Of a stretch of 64,000 nucleotides of DNA, positions 17,245 through 26,415 are shown in pieces. Source of the stretch: Flavobacteriales bacterium (lineage in GTDB: Bacteria > Bacteroidota > Bacteroidia > Flavobacteriales_D > Crocinitomicaceae). How positions within the stretch are numbered: the stretch's first letter is position 1; each line of letters begins with the position of its first letter. A program made the position numbers and the translations under genes. The DNA is taken from assembly GCA_015665275.1 (NCBI GenBank), contig JADFAL010000061.1, forward strand, positions 62,001-126,000, read 5' to 3'. The notes under the pieces are model-generated. The model ran no database searches. It was not told the origin of the DNA and saw only the letters and a program-made list of their open reading frames with translations.

Positions 17245-18453
17245 TCAATCTGTTAGGGTGGTGTCGACTACCACTTCGCCGTGCAGTGTGCGGTGTACAG
17301 GGCAACGATCAGCAATTTGCATCAATCGTTTCTTTTGCGTTTCGTCTAGGTCGCCTTCTATTTCAATGATGCGTTCAATGTGATCAATTTGAGCTTTGTT
17401 TCCTGCGTCAGGATCGGAATCAACATCATAACGTTTGCTGCGTTCTAAGTGCACTTTCACTTCTTCCAGCGGCCATTGTTTTCTATTGGCATACATACGC
17501 ATGGTCATTGCCGTGCAAGCGCCCAAGGAAGCAAGTAATAAATCATATGGATTGGGGCCGAAGTTATTTCCTCCCACCGATTCTGGTTCGTCTGCCCTGA
17601 GTGCGTGCTTTCCTGCCATGATATCGGTTGTATACCCATCTGTTCCAATACGTACAGAAACTTGATTTTCGGATCGTAGTTTTTCATTCTCAGAAAGATC
17701 CAAATAGCGCTCTGACCAACCTGCAATTACGCTTCCTACGTACAAAGAGTCTTCCTTTTTTGACGGGAGATGGTCGGCTCCGTCCAGTGAAATGAAGCTT
17801 TTTAGGTGCATGGCCGCCTCGTAAATTTTCGCTGCGTTATAAATACCAACGATAGTATCCTGAGGAGAGTGCATTACGAGAATGGGTTTGCGCAACGACT
17901 TCACCACGTCTGCCATATCGCGATCTTGAAGGTCTTGTACGAACTGTTTTTTAATAGTGAAATCGCGTCCTCCGATATTTACCAAAGCGCTGTCGTTCTC
18001 TTCAATTTCTTCAATGTTCTCCTGAAAAAGGTTTTGTACATGCTCGGGATCCGCCGGACTTCCAATAGTAACAACAGCGCGAATGGATTGAATTTCACTC
18101 GCTGCGAAAACTGCTGCCGCTCCACCTAATGAATGCCCAATAATGAGTTGTGGTGCTTCATAGGCTTCAGTTAACGCCTTTGCGGCATAGATCAAATCCT
18201 GAACATTGGAGGAGAAATTTGAATCGGCAAAATCACCGCTGCTTTGTCCTAATCCTGTGAAGTCAAAACGCAAGACACCAATGCCTTCTTCGGTTAACGA
18301 ACGACTAATGTTTCGGACCGCCGACAAATCTTTACTACACGTAAAACAATGTGCAAAAAGGGCAAATGCCGCAGGTTTCTGATTGGATGGAAGCTCAATA
18401 CGTGCGGATAGCTCAAGTCCAGAACTATTTTTGAAGTTAAATCGGAGGCTCAT
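17245..18453 (-). CDS. Alpha/beta hydrolase-OsmC fusion protein
   Basis: A 402-residue two-domain protein. Residues about 1-250 are an alpha/beta hydrolase: oxyanion-region HCFTCSKD, nucleophile serine in GHSLGGAAAV (near 107), acid in HSPQDTIVG and histidine in GADHLPS. Residues about 260-400 are an OsmC/Ohr domain with both redox cysteines, LASLGACTAMT (about 311) and DRCPVHRTLHG (about 385). OsmC proteins reduce organic hydroperoxides using the two cysteines. The fused hydrolase may release or process an acyl substrate first (inference). This fusion is a known architecture. The gene is co-oriented with the PPK2 genes but separated by about 60 bases. Confidence 0.92.
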   Translation of the reverse strand: MSLRFNFKNSSGLELSARIELPSNQKPAAFALFAHCFTCSKDLSAVRNISRSLTEEGIGVLRFDFTGLGQSSGDFADSNFSSNVQDLIYAAKALTEAYEAPQLIIGHSLGGAAAVFAASEIQSIRAVVTIGSPADPEHVQNLFQENIEEIEENDSALVNIGGRDFTIKKQFVQDLQDRDMADVVKSLRKPILVMHSPQDTIVGIYNAAKIYEAAMHLKSFISLDGADHLPSKKEDSLYVGSVIAGWSERYLDLSENEKLRSENQVSVRIGTDGYTTDIMAGKHALRADEPESVGGNNFGPNPYDLLLASLGACTAMTMRMYANRKQWPLEEVKVHLERSKRYDVDSDPDAGNKAQIDHIERIIEIEGDLDETQKKRLMQIADRCPVHRTLHGEVVVDTTLTD

Positions 18454-18514
18454 GATTCAGATTTTGGTTACACCTAGGACGAAAAAGATACCAAAAGCTT
18501 ACCGGTCTAATTTC

Positions 18515-19327
18515 CTAAGTTGCGACCTGATTTGTTTGTACAGCATCTTCGCTTTCGTAAGGAATCTTATCAAGAATGTAGCTTAACGCTTCAATGCGTG
18601 CATCCGTTTTTTTATTGGCGTCAATCACTTTCCAAGGAGATTCCTTTAGGTCCGTGTGTTCAAACATCCGAAGCTTATATTCGGTGTACTTATCCCAGAG
18701 TTCCTGCGCTTTTTCATTCACAGGTGTGATTTTCCATTTTTTCAGTGAATTTGACTTGATGTCCTTAAAGCGTTTCTCCTGTTCTTCTTTAGAAATCGAA
18801 AAGTAGAGTTTAATCAGGTAGCTCTCAGATTCAACTATCATGCGTTCGAAATCATTTACCTGTCCCATGAAAATCTCGTATTCTTTTTCTGTACAGAAAC
18901 CATTTACGGGTTCTACTACTGCTCTGTTGTACCAGCTTCGATCGAGAAAGACAATTTCCCCGGCTTTGGGAAGTTGTTTCACGTAACGCTGAAAGTACCA
19001 TTGACCTTCTTCTACCTGTGATGGTTTCGGCAATGCGACGATGCGATAATGTCTGGGATTGATGTGTGCAGAGATTCTGCGGATTGCTCCTCCTTTACCT
19101 GCTGCATCGCGGCCTTCAAACAGAATGATTACTTTTTGACCTTTCCGAATCACCCATTCCTGCAATTTGATTAATTCTGCCTGTAATTCTCGGAGTTGTA
19201 TTTCGTAGCGTGTCAGGCGCAAAGCTTTTTCAAGATTCACGCGATTTTCAGCAAATAGGTGTTTGAGACCAATTTTGGTGTTGAGAAGAGCCACATCTTC
19301 ATCAGTCAATTCAGTTTCTTGTTTCAT
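18515..19327 (-). CDS. ppk2: Polyphosphate kinase 2, second of a tandem pair
   Basis: 270 residues. Walker A is GRDAAGKGGAIRR (about 71-83). Walker B and its surroundings read IVFLDRSWYNRAVVEPVNGFC. The lid region includes EEQEKRFKDI and KWKITPVN. These are PPK2 signatures; the single-domain length fits class I enzymes, which transfer phosphate between polyphosphate and nucleoside diphosphates. It lies 3 bases downstream of the stop codon of a paralogous gene, so the two are co-transcribed. The N-terminal ~40 residues (ELTDEDVALLNTKIGLKHLF) differ from the partner, suggesting divergence in assembly or substrate choice. Confidence 0.93.
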   Translation of the reverse strand: MKQETELTDEDVALLNTKIGLKHLFAENRVNLEKALRLTRYEIQLRELQAELIKLQEWVIRKGQKVIILFEGRDAAGKGGAIRRISAHINPRHYRIVALPKPSQVEEGQWYFQRYVKQLPKAGEIVFLDRSWYNRAVVEPVNGFCTEKEYEIFMGQVNDFERMIVESESYLIKLYFSISKEEQEKRFKDIKSNSLKKWKITPVNEKAQELWDKYTEYKLRMFEHTDLKESPWKVIDANKKTDARIEALSYILDKIPYESEDAVQTNQVAT

Positions 19328-19330
19328 GAC

Positions 19331-20176
19331 TTAGATATCTATTTGTTCAATTTGTCTGTAGTAACGTGCTATCACATTGGGATCAGGTAACAAAGTCGTT
19401 TTTGATCGAGACTTTCCTGTATAGTCAAACTGTGATAAGACGTAACGAATACTTTCCAGTCGAGCTGTGCGTTTGTCGTTTGTTTTGACAATAATCCAAG
19501 GGCTGAAGGTAGAATGCGTTTTCGCAAACATTTCCTCTTTAAAAAAGGTATAGCGCTTCCAGAGTTGTTGCCCTTTCAAATCCACGGGGCTGAATTTCCA
19601 TAGTTTCAGTGGATTCTCTAAACGTGAGGAAAATCGTTTTTGCTGCTCTTGCTTCGATATAGAAAACCAAAACTTAATAAGAATGATGCCATCTTCATAC
19701 AGCATGTGTTCAAACTCATTCACTTGGCTCATGAACCGATTGTATTGATCTTTGTTGCAAAATCCCATCACAGGCTCTACAACGGCACGGTTGTACCAAC
19801 TTCGATCGAAAAAAACGATTTCACCTGGGTTTGGAAGTCTTTTGATGTATCGGCGAAAGTACCATTGTCCTTGTTCTATTTCAGTAGGCCTGGCTAGAGC
19901 AACTACGCGCATCGAACGCGGATTCAAATGTTCCGTAAATCGTTTTATGGAGTCGCCTTTCCCCGCAGCATCGCGCCCTTCAAATAAAACTGCTACACGC
20001 AATCCTTTTTTAGCGACCCATTGCTGTAGGTTCACCAATTCGGCTTGTAATCTTTTCAACTCCTCTTCATACCGCAAATTTGGATACGTTTTTTTGATGT
20101 CATAGCGTTTTTCTTCAGCAATGCGGACCAAATCCTTACGTTTCCTTGCTTCAAGAAATTCTTCTTTAGTGTACAT
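19331..20176 (-). CDS. ppk2: Polyphosphate kinase 2, first of a tandem pair
   Basis: 281 residues. Walker A is GRDAAGKGDSIKR, and the Walker B region is IVFFDRSWYNRAVVEPVMGFC. The lid contains KQEQQKRFSSRLENPLKLW. It is clearly a paralogue of the downstream gene: the RSWYNRAVVEP block and the YFxRYxKxLPxxGEIVF block match. All catalytic motifs are present in both copies, so neither looks decayed. Possible readings are two isozymes with different nucleotide preference or a hetero-oligomer; sequence alone does not decide. No TAnnTTTG box was found in the ~110-base spacer before the ABC permease gene. Confidence 0.93.
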   Translation of the reverse strand: MYTKEEFLEARKRKDLVRIAEEKRYDIKKTYPNLRYEEELKRLQAELVNLQQWVAKKGLRVAVLFEGRDAAGKGDSIKRFTEHLNPRSMRVVALARPTEIEQGQWYFRRYIKRLPNPGEIVFFDRSWYNRAVVEPVMGFCNKDQYNRFMSQVNEFEHMLYEDGIILIKFWFSISKQEQQKRFSSRLENPLKLWKFSPVDLKGQQLWKRYTFFKEEMFAKTHSTFSPWIIVKTNDKRTARLESIRYVLSQFDYTGKSRSKTTLLPDPNVIARYYRQIEQIDI

Positions 20177-20289
20177 GAGTTCGTTCTTATTATTGCATAA
20201 TCCAAATCCAATCGGACTAGTTAAAAATAGGAACAGGAATTTGATAGAAGAATGACTTACGTCATGTTTGAGAGGCGTTTACACCATTT

Positions 20290-21093
20290 TTACCCGGCGA
20301 TATCTTTCTTTTCGAACAATCGAAATGCGACGTAAAGAAGTCCTGAGGAAATGAGCAACAGCCCAACAACTCCAATCCAATTAATGCTATACTCTGGGTT
20401 CAGCGGATCGAAATCCATATAACGGAACGGTGAGATGTATCCCATCCATTCAATCGATTCAGCTGCCCTGGAAACTGCATTCAGGAAATAGCTTCCAAAA
20501 ATAATTCCGACGACCATTCCCATAAAGTTCTTTTTGGGTTGGAAGAAGAAGGAAATTAGAACGCCTAGGCATGTGAAAAAGAGAATCAGAACGAGTCCGT
20601 GCACGTGCATCGTAGCAAAGGCTGACCAACGTACATTCGAACCGAAAATCGCGACCAAAACGATGGCAATTATCGTTTGAATGAGGAAGATCATGAAGGT
20701 TAATGTCAACATGGCCATCATCTTTTCTTTAAAGATTTGTTTCCGCGATAAGGGGCGTGTCAATAGGAATTCCGATGTGCGATCGCGTTCTTCCTTAGAA
20801 ACAATGGTGGCTCCGGTAGACATGCAGAAAATTCCAACTAGCAGAATGATGTAGATGCCGTAGTACGTGCTGTAGAAACCAAGAATGTTCGTCCACGTTT
20901 CGGCATCCATTCCCATGGCTTTTGATAGTTCCGCGGGCATTTTATCCATTAGGGCCACGAGGTCTTTACCCATGTCTCCCATGGTAGGAAAAATAGCTAT
21001 GACCAAAGCGGTAAATCCAACGGCAATTAAGGACCAGGTGATGAGGTTTTTACGATTTCGTTTTACCTCAGTGAAATATAAGTTCAAGTTCAT
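20290..21093 (-). CDS. ABC-2 type transporter permease
   Basis: 267 residues with about six hydrophobic helices and a short cytoplasmic N terminus (MNLNLYFTEVKRNRKNLITWS). The conserved cytoplasmic segment EERDRTSEFLLTRPLSRKQIFKEK (two parts: EERDRTSEFLLTRP and LSRKQIFKEK) is typical of ABC-2 permeases with an external cargo. It starts one base after the stop of the ATPase gene, completing a TetR-ATPase-permease operon. Such systems usually export drugs, lipids or peptides and are induced by their substrate through the TetR repressor; the actual cargo is unknown. Confidence 0.9.
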   Translation of the reverse strand: MNLNLYFTEVKRNRKNLITWSLIAVGFTALVIAIFPTMGDMGKDLVALMDKMPAELSKAMGMDAETWTNILGFYSTYYGIYIILLVGIFCMSTGATIVSKEERDRTSEFLLTRPLSRKQIFKEKMMAMLTLTFMIFLIQTIIAIVLVAIFGSNVRWSAFATMHVHGLVLILFFTCLGVLISFFFQPKKNFMGMVVGIIFGSYFLNAVSRAAESIEWMGYISPFRYMDFDPLNPEYSINWIGVVGLLLISSGLLYVAFRLFEKKDIAG

Positions 21094-21094
21094 A

Positions 21095-21973
21095 TCAACG
21101 TTTGTAATAGTTCATAAATATTGTTTCCAAATCGGGTTCATCTAGAGTTACGTCTTGAAGGTCCTGCGTTTGCATCCAGTCTATTAAGGGGCGGATGTTT
21201 CCAACGTAGTTGAAATGCAATTTTTTCCCATGCCACTGAAGGTCATTCATGCCGCTTATTTTCTCAATCTCCTTTTTATTTTCAAAGGTGATTCGTGCGC
21301 GTTTTACTTGTTTCGCCATCAGTTCGTTGATGTTCTCAATGGCAATGATTTCACCTTGTTTAATGACTGCCGCCCGGTCGCACATGCGTTGCACTTCTGA
21401 AAGAATGTGAGAACTAAAGAAAATGGTGGTTCCTTGCTTGTTTCGTTCTTCCAAGTGTTCGAAAAATCGGTTCTGCATCAAAGGATCGAGACCGGACGTG
21501 GGTTCGTCTAGAATGAGCAAGTCCGGATCGTGTAGTAGGGATTGAAGGATCGCACATTTCTTCTTATTCCCGAAGGATAAATCGGTGATTTTCTTCTGCA
21601 GGTCCAATTCAAAGTAGGCAGCCAATTCTTCAATTTTCGACGGGTCACTTTGCCCGTAGAAACGCATGTGATATTCCAACAATTCCATGGAACTCATTTC
21701 CTCGTAATAGTTTACTTCTGAAGGAAGGTAACCGATACGTGCGCGTACCTTTTCGCCTTTTGTGATGTCTTCACCAAACAAGGTTCCCGATCCAGAAGTG
21801 GGGTGTAGGAGACCGAGCAGGGTTCGAATTGCAGTTGATTTCCCAGCTCCGTTGGGGCCTACAAAGCCAAAAACTTCTCCTTCCTTAATTTCAAGGGAAA
21901 CGTCTTTCATCCCCACATGTTCTCCGTAGAGCTTGGTAAGGTTGTGTGTTTCTATTCCGTTCATAATGTTCAT
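21095..21973 (-). CDS. ABC transporter ATP-binding protein
   Basis: 292 residues. Walker A is GPNGAGKST (39-47). The signature region is DLSFGNKKKCAILQ, Walker B is LLILDEPTSGLDP, and the switch histidine lies in FSSHILSEV. The C-terminal ~80 residues form the small extra domain of CcmA/DrrA-like exporter ATPases. The first ATG (21973) overlaps the TGA of the tetR gene (ATGA), indicating translational coupling. An alternative ATG at 21964 would remove only three residues. With the permease immediately downstream it forms an exporter. Confidence 0.93.
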   Translation of the reverse strand: MNIMNGIETHNLTKLYGEHVGMKDVSLEIKEGEVFGFVGPNGAGKSTAIRTLLGLLHPTSGSGTLFGEDITKGEKVRARIGYLPSEVNYYEEMSSMELLEYHMRFYGQSDPSKIEELAAYFELDLQKKITDLSFGNKKKCAILQSLLHDPDLLILDEPTSGLDPLMQNRFFEHLEERNKQGTTIFFSSHILSEVQRMCDRAAVIKQGEIIAIENINELMAKQVKRARITFENKKEIEKISGMNDLQWHGKKLHFNYVGNIRPLIDWMQTQDLQDVTLDEPDLETIFMNYYKR

Positions 21974-22632
21974 TTTTTGTCGAGCGCAGCACTCAATAGC
22001 TTAAAATTCTGATCAACGATATTGAAAAGCAAGTCTTCGTTACCGTCTGCGAGCAATGGACGGCCTGCCTCAATACGTTCTTTGAAATCATTTAAGTTGG
22101 TCATTCTAAGTTGGTCAATGATTTGTTTTCCCATACTCATAAAGAACATGGCTGCAGATTCCAATGGAATGTCGTCTCTGAAATTCCCCGCGTCGATTTC
22201 TGCTTTCACAAATGTTTTGATCGTTTCAAAACCTTCTTTTTGCCACTTTAAAAAAGTTTCTTGAACCGTCGGTGAATTCATATTCTCATTCAAACAATAG
22301 CTGAAATTACTCATCAGCGGATGGTCACGATCGAAACCCAAACCGTGTTCGTACATGGCTCTAGAGTACTTCCAAAATGAATCATATTCTTCGCGTTTCA
22401 CCGCCATGACGTATTGGTATTTTGTTTCAAATACCTGTTTTGTCAAATAATCAAACAGTGCGCGTTTGTTCTCGAAATATTGGTAGAAGCTGCCTTTGGC
22501 CATTCCGAGATCCTTCAAAATGGTACTGATAGAGGCATCGTCGTAAGAGTTCAAGGTAAACTCACGAAATGCACGATCTAGAAAGGTCTTCTGTCGATCT
22601 TCTGGTAAGTTCAAAAACGTTTTCTTTGCCAT
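21970..22632 (-). CDS. TetR/AcrR family regulator of the ABC exporter
   Basis: 220 residues. The N-terminal ~55 residues form the TetR helix-turn-helix: RAFREFTLNSYDDASIS, then ILKDLGMAKGSFYQYFENK, with the canonical GSFYQYF recognition helix. The remainder is a ligand-binding helical domain. It is the first gene of the operon with the ABC ATPase and permease, overlapping the former by 4 bases. Two TGAC-N6-GTCA palindromes flank its own -7 box just upstream, which makes autorepression, and so ligand-controlled export, the most likely circuit. Confidence 0.92.
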   Translation of the reverse strand: MAKKTFLNLPEDRQKTFLDRAFREFTLNSYDDASISTILKDLGMAKGSFYQYFENKRALFDYLTKQVFETKYQYVMAVKREEYDSFWKYSRAMYEHGLGFDRDHPLMSNFSYCLNENMNSPTVQETFLKWQKEGFETIKTFVKAEIDAGNFRDDIPLESAAMFFMSMGKQIIDQLRMTNLNDFKERIEAGRPLLADGNEDLLFNIVDQNFKLLSAALDKK

Positions 22633-22635
22633 AAA

Positions 22636-22653
22636 TGTGACTATGTGGTCACA
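22636..22653 (-). promoter_or_regulatory. Putative TetR operator, start-proximal
   Basis: A perfect inverted repeat, TGTGAC-N6-GTCACA, lies 3 bases upstream of the tetR ATG. It covers the expected transcription start, about 7 nt after the TATATTTG box. Confidence 0.7.
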
Positions 22654-22659
22654 AATATA
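22652..22659 (-). promoter_or_regulatory. -7 box of the tetR-ABC operon
   Basis: On the minus strand this reads TATATTTG, an exact TAnnTTTG match. It is sandwiched between the two TGAC-N6-GTCA palindromes. The transcript would have a leader of only about 10-15 nt. Confidence 0.6.
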
Positions 22660-22669
22660 ATAATAAGTA

Positions 22670-22683
22670 TGACTGGGCGGTCA
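22670..22683 (-). promoter_or_regulatory. Putative TetR operator, distal
   Basis: TGAC-N6-GTCA, with the same half-sites and spacing as the proximal site. The two centres are 32 bp apart, about three helical turns, so two dimers could bind on one face. The remaining spacer to 22814 showed nothing else. Confidence 0.6.
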
Positions 22684-22814
22684 CTTTCGGTGTGAGAATT
22701 GGGTCGGGAGTCAGAAGGGCTTGGTCGCTGCTGCCTCAGGAAACCTCTATGCAATATCGATTTAAGAAAGAATAAATAGTTTCTCACCCCAAATCGGATG
22801 AACCATTTGCAGAG

Positions 22815-24590
22815 TTAATCTTCTACGATCTTCATTTTTCGGAGGAGGAAAGACGCGTTCATGTTTTGGCAAATACCGTCTTTGAAGCGATAGTCGAAGA
22901 AGAGTTCGTCGTTGACAATTTCTGCATCGAAGTAGTGATTTTGGATTTCAGAGTACTTGTCCGCGAGTGTGCACAGACTCAAATCGTGTGTGGCAATTAG
23001 CCCCGTAGATTTTGATTTCACCAAGCGTTCAACGAACTTCCTTGATCCTTCCGCCTTATCCACACTGTTGGTTCCTTTGAGGATTTCATCCAGAATAATG
23101 AAATAGGTTCCTGACTCTATTTTGTTGACGATATACTTCAATCGTTTCAATTCTGAGAAGAAATACGATTCGTCATTGACCAATGAATCGCTCGTACGCA
23201 TGCTGGAAATCAGTTTTACAGGACTATATTCAAAGGATTCAGCGCAAACCGGAAGTCCCGAGTTCGCCATTACGATATTCATAGCCACCGTGCGTAAGAA
23301 GGTACTTTTTCCTGCCATGTTGGCTCCTGTAATAATGAAGAAATCTTCCTGATTTAGTGAGATATCGTTGGTGATCATTTTCGCTGGATTAAGCAGCGGA
23401 TGCCCCAATGATTTCGCAGACAACTGCATTTTCTTATCGGAAGAAACGGTTGGGTAGATGTAATTCGGGTGGTTGAATGCGTAATTCGCCAAAGAGTTCA
23501 TGGAATCGAACTTTTCTACTGCCACAAACCATTGTACCAGTGCTCCATCAAAACCTTTGATCCATTGTTCAATTCGATAGGTAAAGCGCAAATCCCAAAG
23601 AAAGAAAAGGTTGGCAATGATGCCGAAGAGCATGATGTTTCTATTACCGAGTGCCTCAATATGTTTTGAGATTTCATTCAAAGAAGTGGAAGCTGGTGTT
23701 CCATTAGTAAGGATCTCGTTCTTCCAACCTTGCAGTCGAGTACTCTTGAATTCCGCACCCTCAATCTGCGCTAATAACTTAGAATACTGTCTGAGTAAAT
23801 CGTCGATTTTACTTGTCTTGTTATAGACCTCCGTTACTCGCTTTACATATGGACTCGTGAAAAATGCTCCGATCATCATCCAGATGAATAAAGGAATCCA
23901 GTTGATAAGCCCTACGCTTAAAACTGCAATCAATCCTATGGAAACAATTGAAAAGGCAATTGGAAACCACGCGTGAATTTTCGGAACAAATGCGGTATGG
24001 TTTTGCATCCATTCGTTCACATCTTCCGATTGCATTTCCGATTTAATCATGGCGGCTGTAGCCGTATATTCCTGGCGCCATTCTGCCCAGTCTTTTAATT
24101 CCTGAACGGCTTCTTGTTTCTCTTCAATATCCGAAATGTCGTTACTATTGAACCAATCAGCGAGGGTTTTACGACCGTTTTTTAGAGCTGTACGATCCAT
24201 CCATTGAAACAAGGATCCTTCACCGAATAAGTCGATGTCTTGGTTGAAATCGTGTTCTTCAAAGATGAATTTGTTGCCTGTATCCGCGCCGCTCAAGTCA
24301 CCATGCGAACGTTTGATTTCAGTCTCGTTGATTTTCCGCAGTTCGTCCACAAACTGGAACTTTCGTTGGACATTTGCATAGCGATTGAGTAGGAATAAGA
24401 AGGTAACAATCCCAAGACCGATAGTGGCCAACACCCATCCCCATTGACCGAAGAAGAAATAGATTCCGAATCCAATGGAAATAAATACGATTAAACGCAA
24501 ACTCCCAAGTAGGCGCAGATGAGATTTTAAGGATTTTAAATCAGTGTTAATCGCGTCGAGACGCTGTTGATAGAATGCGTTTGGTTCCAT
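22815..24590 (-). CDS. Membrane-anchored MutS-like ATPase
   Basis: About 591 residues from ATG 24590 (MEPNAFYQQRLDAINTDL), preferred because a TATTTTTG box sits just upstream at 24606-24613. The longer start at 24656 would overlap it. The C-terminal ~200 residues are a MutS domain V ATPase: Walker A GANMAGKSTFLRT, Walker B FIILDEILKGTNSVDK, signature region TSDSLVNDESYFFSELK and the ATHD loop. The N-terminal half has hydrophobic helices near residues 30-70 and a second pair near 215-255, and no MutS mismatch-recognition domain. So it is not a classical mismatch repair protein. Such MutS-related membrane proteins recur in Bacteroidota with unknown function. Confidence 0.85.
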   Translation of the reverse strand: MEPNAFYQQRLDAINTDLKSLKSHLRLLGSLRLIVFISIGFGIYFFFGQWGWVLATIGLGIVTFLFLLNRYANVQRKFQFVDELRKINETEIKRSHGDLSGADTGNKFIFEEHDFNQDIDLFGEGSLFQWMDRTALKNGRKTLADWFNSNDISDIEEKQEAVQELKDWAEWRQEYTATAAMIKSEMQSEDVNEWMQNHTAFVPKIHAWFPIAFSIVSIGLIAVLSVGLINWIPLFIWMMIGAFFTSPYVKRVTEVYNKTSKIDDLLRQYSKLLAQIEGAEFKSTRLQGWKNEILTNGTPASTSLNEISKHIEALGNRNIMLFGIIANLFFLWDLRFTYRIEQWIKGFDGALVQWFVAVEKFDSMNSLANYAFNHPNYIYPTVSSDKKMQLSAKSLGHPLLNPAKMITNDISLNQEDFFIITGANMAGKSTFLRTVAMNIVMANSGLPVCAESFEYSPVKLISSMRTSDSLVNDESYFFSELKRLKYIVNKIESGTYFIILDEILKGTNSVDKAEGSRKFVERLVKSKSTGLIATHDLSLCTLADKYSEIQNHYFDAEIVNDELFFDYRFKDGICQNMNASFLLRKMKIVED

Positions 24591-24605
24591 GAGCTTGTTA
24601 CCACC

Positions 24606-24613
24606 CAAAAATA
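24606..24613 (-). promoter_or_regulatory. -7 box of the MutS-like gene
   Basis: The minus strand reads TATTTTTG, an exact TAnnTTTG match, 15 bases before the ATG at 24590. Confidence 0.55.
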
Positions 24614-24709
24614 CCAAAGTTCTTCGTTTGATGTTGGTAAAAAATGTGAACGACACAAAATCGTTTACATCCGGCGCGGTAATTGAAGCGGGCGTTTAAA
24701 ACTTGGTGG

Positions 24710-26298
24710 TTATTGCTTTTCAATTTTGAAAGTCCTGGAATAATGTTCGGATTCAAGATGCAATAGGTATAATCCGGAGCTATATCGTGACAGATCCAAC
24801 ACGAATGATGCTTCTTTAGATGTTGAGAGCAATGTTTTTCCATTGAGATCTGATAGTTTAATAGTCAATGGCCTTTCATTTTTGAGCATAATATTAACTA
24901 TATCCGTTGTTGGATTTGGAAATACTAAAAGATCATCTCCAGGCGGGTTTTCCGATAATCCGATAGAAGTGATTTGGACACAATCGGAAGTATCAACACA
25001 TCCATTTACTGTAAGTTCTAGCGCATAGTCACCATTTGCACTTGGAGTATAAGTAGCATTTGTTGCACCAGGAATTGGAGTGAAATTGTTATCACAATCA
25101 AGCCATTGATAATCGGCAAATTCTGTAACGTTGAGTTTAGAGTTGCCCCAAGTGACGTAAGGATATTGAGTGATGTAACGTATTCGCAATTGCATAATTC
25201 CAGAACTTCGACCACTGTTGAATCTGCCATTCCAAAAAATTCGGTGTGATAGGAATAAGCAAACTGAACACAATTAAATTCATCTACCGCGAGATCATAT
25301 GCAACTGGATGCTCTATTGGATGACCGAAATAGATCTGCCCTCCATATTTTAACAACCTCGTTTCTGCATCGTATGAGAGGAAGTTATAATCGTTCCAGC
25401 CTAGGTCGCATGTGTGATAGAAAACATGGGGGTCGGCAAGACTGTCCGTGATAACCCTCAAATTGAAAGCCTGACCGAATCCAATAGTGTATTCATCAAT
25501 AAAATCAGGTTGTCCTTGATTGATGAGGAACAGTTCAATCGTTGAAAACCCAGTTTGAGCATGCTCAATGTTGTCCACGATGTATATTGCATCGTGCTTA
25601 CTAACTGAAAAGTCAGGTTCTGAGAGTCCCCAGTATGGATTTCCAGAAATCGTTGCGGAATCAAGGTACATCCAACTATTCCCGTCGTACATTTCTAGAT
25701 AATAGGTTCTGGTCTCAGAGCCGATAGTCAGGTCATCAACCGTACTTAACGCAATCAGTTCATTGGTAGTTAAAAAGTCCAGTTGCCCCTTGGCCTCGCC
25801 GATGTGTGTCCAAACATTATTGTCATAAGAGAACATTAATGTTGTATCCTGCCCCTCGTATTGCACGTATAATTCTTGATTGTTCCCTTCGTGCAGGAGT
25901 AGCTTACTTGTGAAGTTGTTGTATTGCAAACCAAATCCAGAGGTTGACGAAGTCCAAAGTGGCTGTCCTAGGTGATCTTTACCGGTCAATTTAAGGTTTC
26001 CGTTGTCTACAGATACAAAAACGAGATCACCATTAGCCGATGCAATAAACACGCTTTCGGTCAAGTTTGTATCCAGATTTCCCCAATTGGTTCCTTCTAG
26101 GTACATCGTGTCCACGCGATACCCGGGTGTATTATCGATTGGGTGTGTGAGGGTATAAAATCGATTGTGAAAAGCTGAATATTGTAATCTGGGTTAAACA
26201 AAATGACTGTCCGCAGGAAGACCTGTGCCATTGATGGACCATTGAGAATAAGACGTTTGACAAATTAGGGCAAGCAATAATACAAGTTGATAGCGCAT
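24710..26298 (-). pseudogene. T9SS-sorted secreted protein with a nonsense codon and a frameshift
   Basis: ATG 26298 starts a signal peptide (MRYQLVLLLALICQTSYSQ). Codon 35 (26196-26194) is TAA. The same frame then continues (PRLQYSAFHNRFYTL, TPGYRVDTMYLEGTNWGN) through about 340 residues of beta-rich sequence. Around 25130-25140 the reading frame must change by one base: the upstream frame turns into unlikely sequence, while the other frame continues as VTEFADYQWLDCDNNFTPIP. It ends in a good type A sorting domain (VFPNPTTDIVNIML...FKIEKQ). One missing base restores a continuous protein. Two independent lesions make a decaying gene more likely than a single read error. Before decay it was probably a surface or secreted protein of unknown role. 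Confidence 0.82.
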
Positions 26299-26415
26299 GT
26301 AGTAGTTTCTTTCAAATGGTAGTAATTCGAAAGTAAGTAAATTTAAAGAAGGACTTAGTCCAATTGATCTATCATACTTGTTTTTTGAATGAATAGGGTA
26401 AGAGATTGAACAAAC

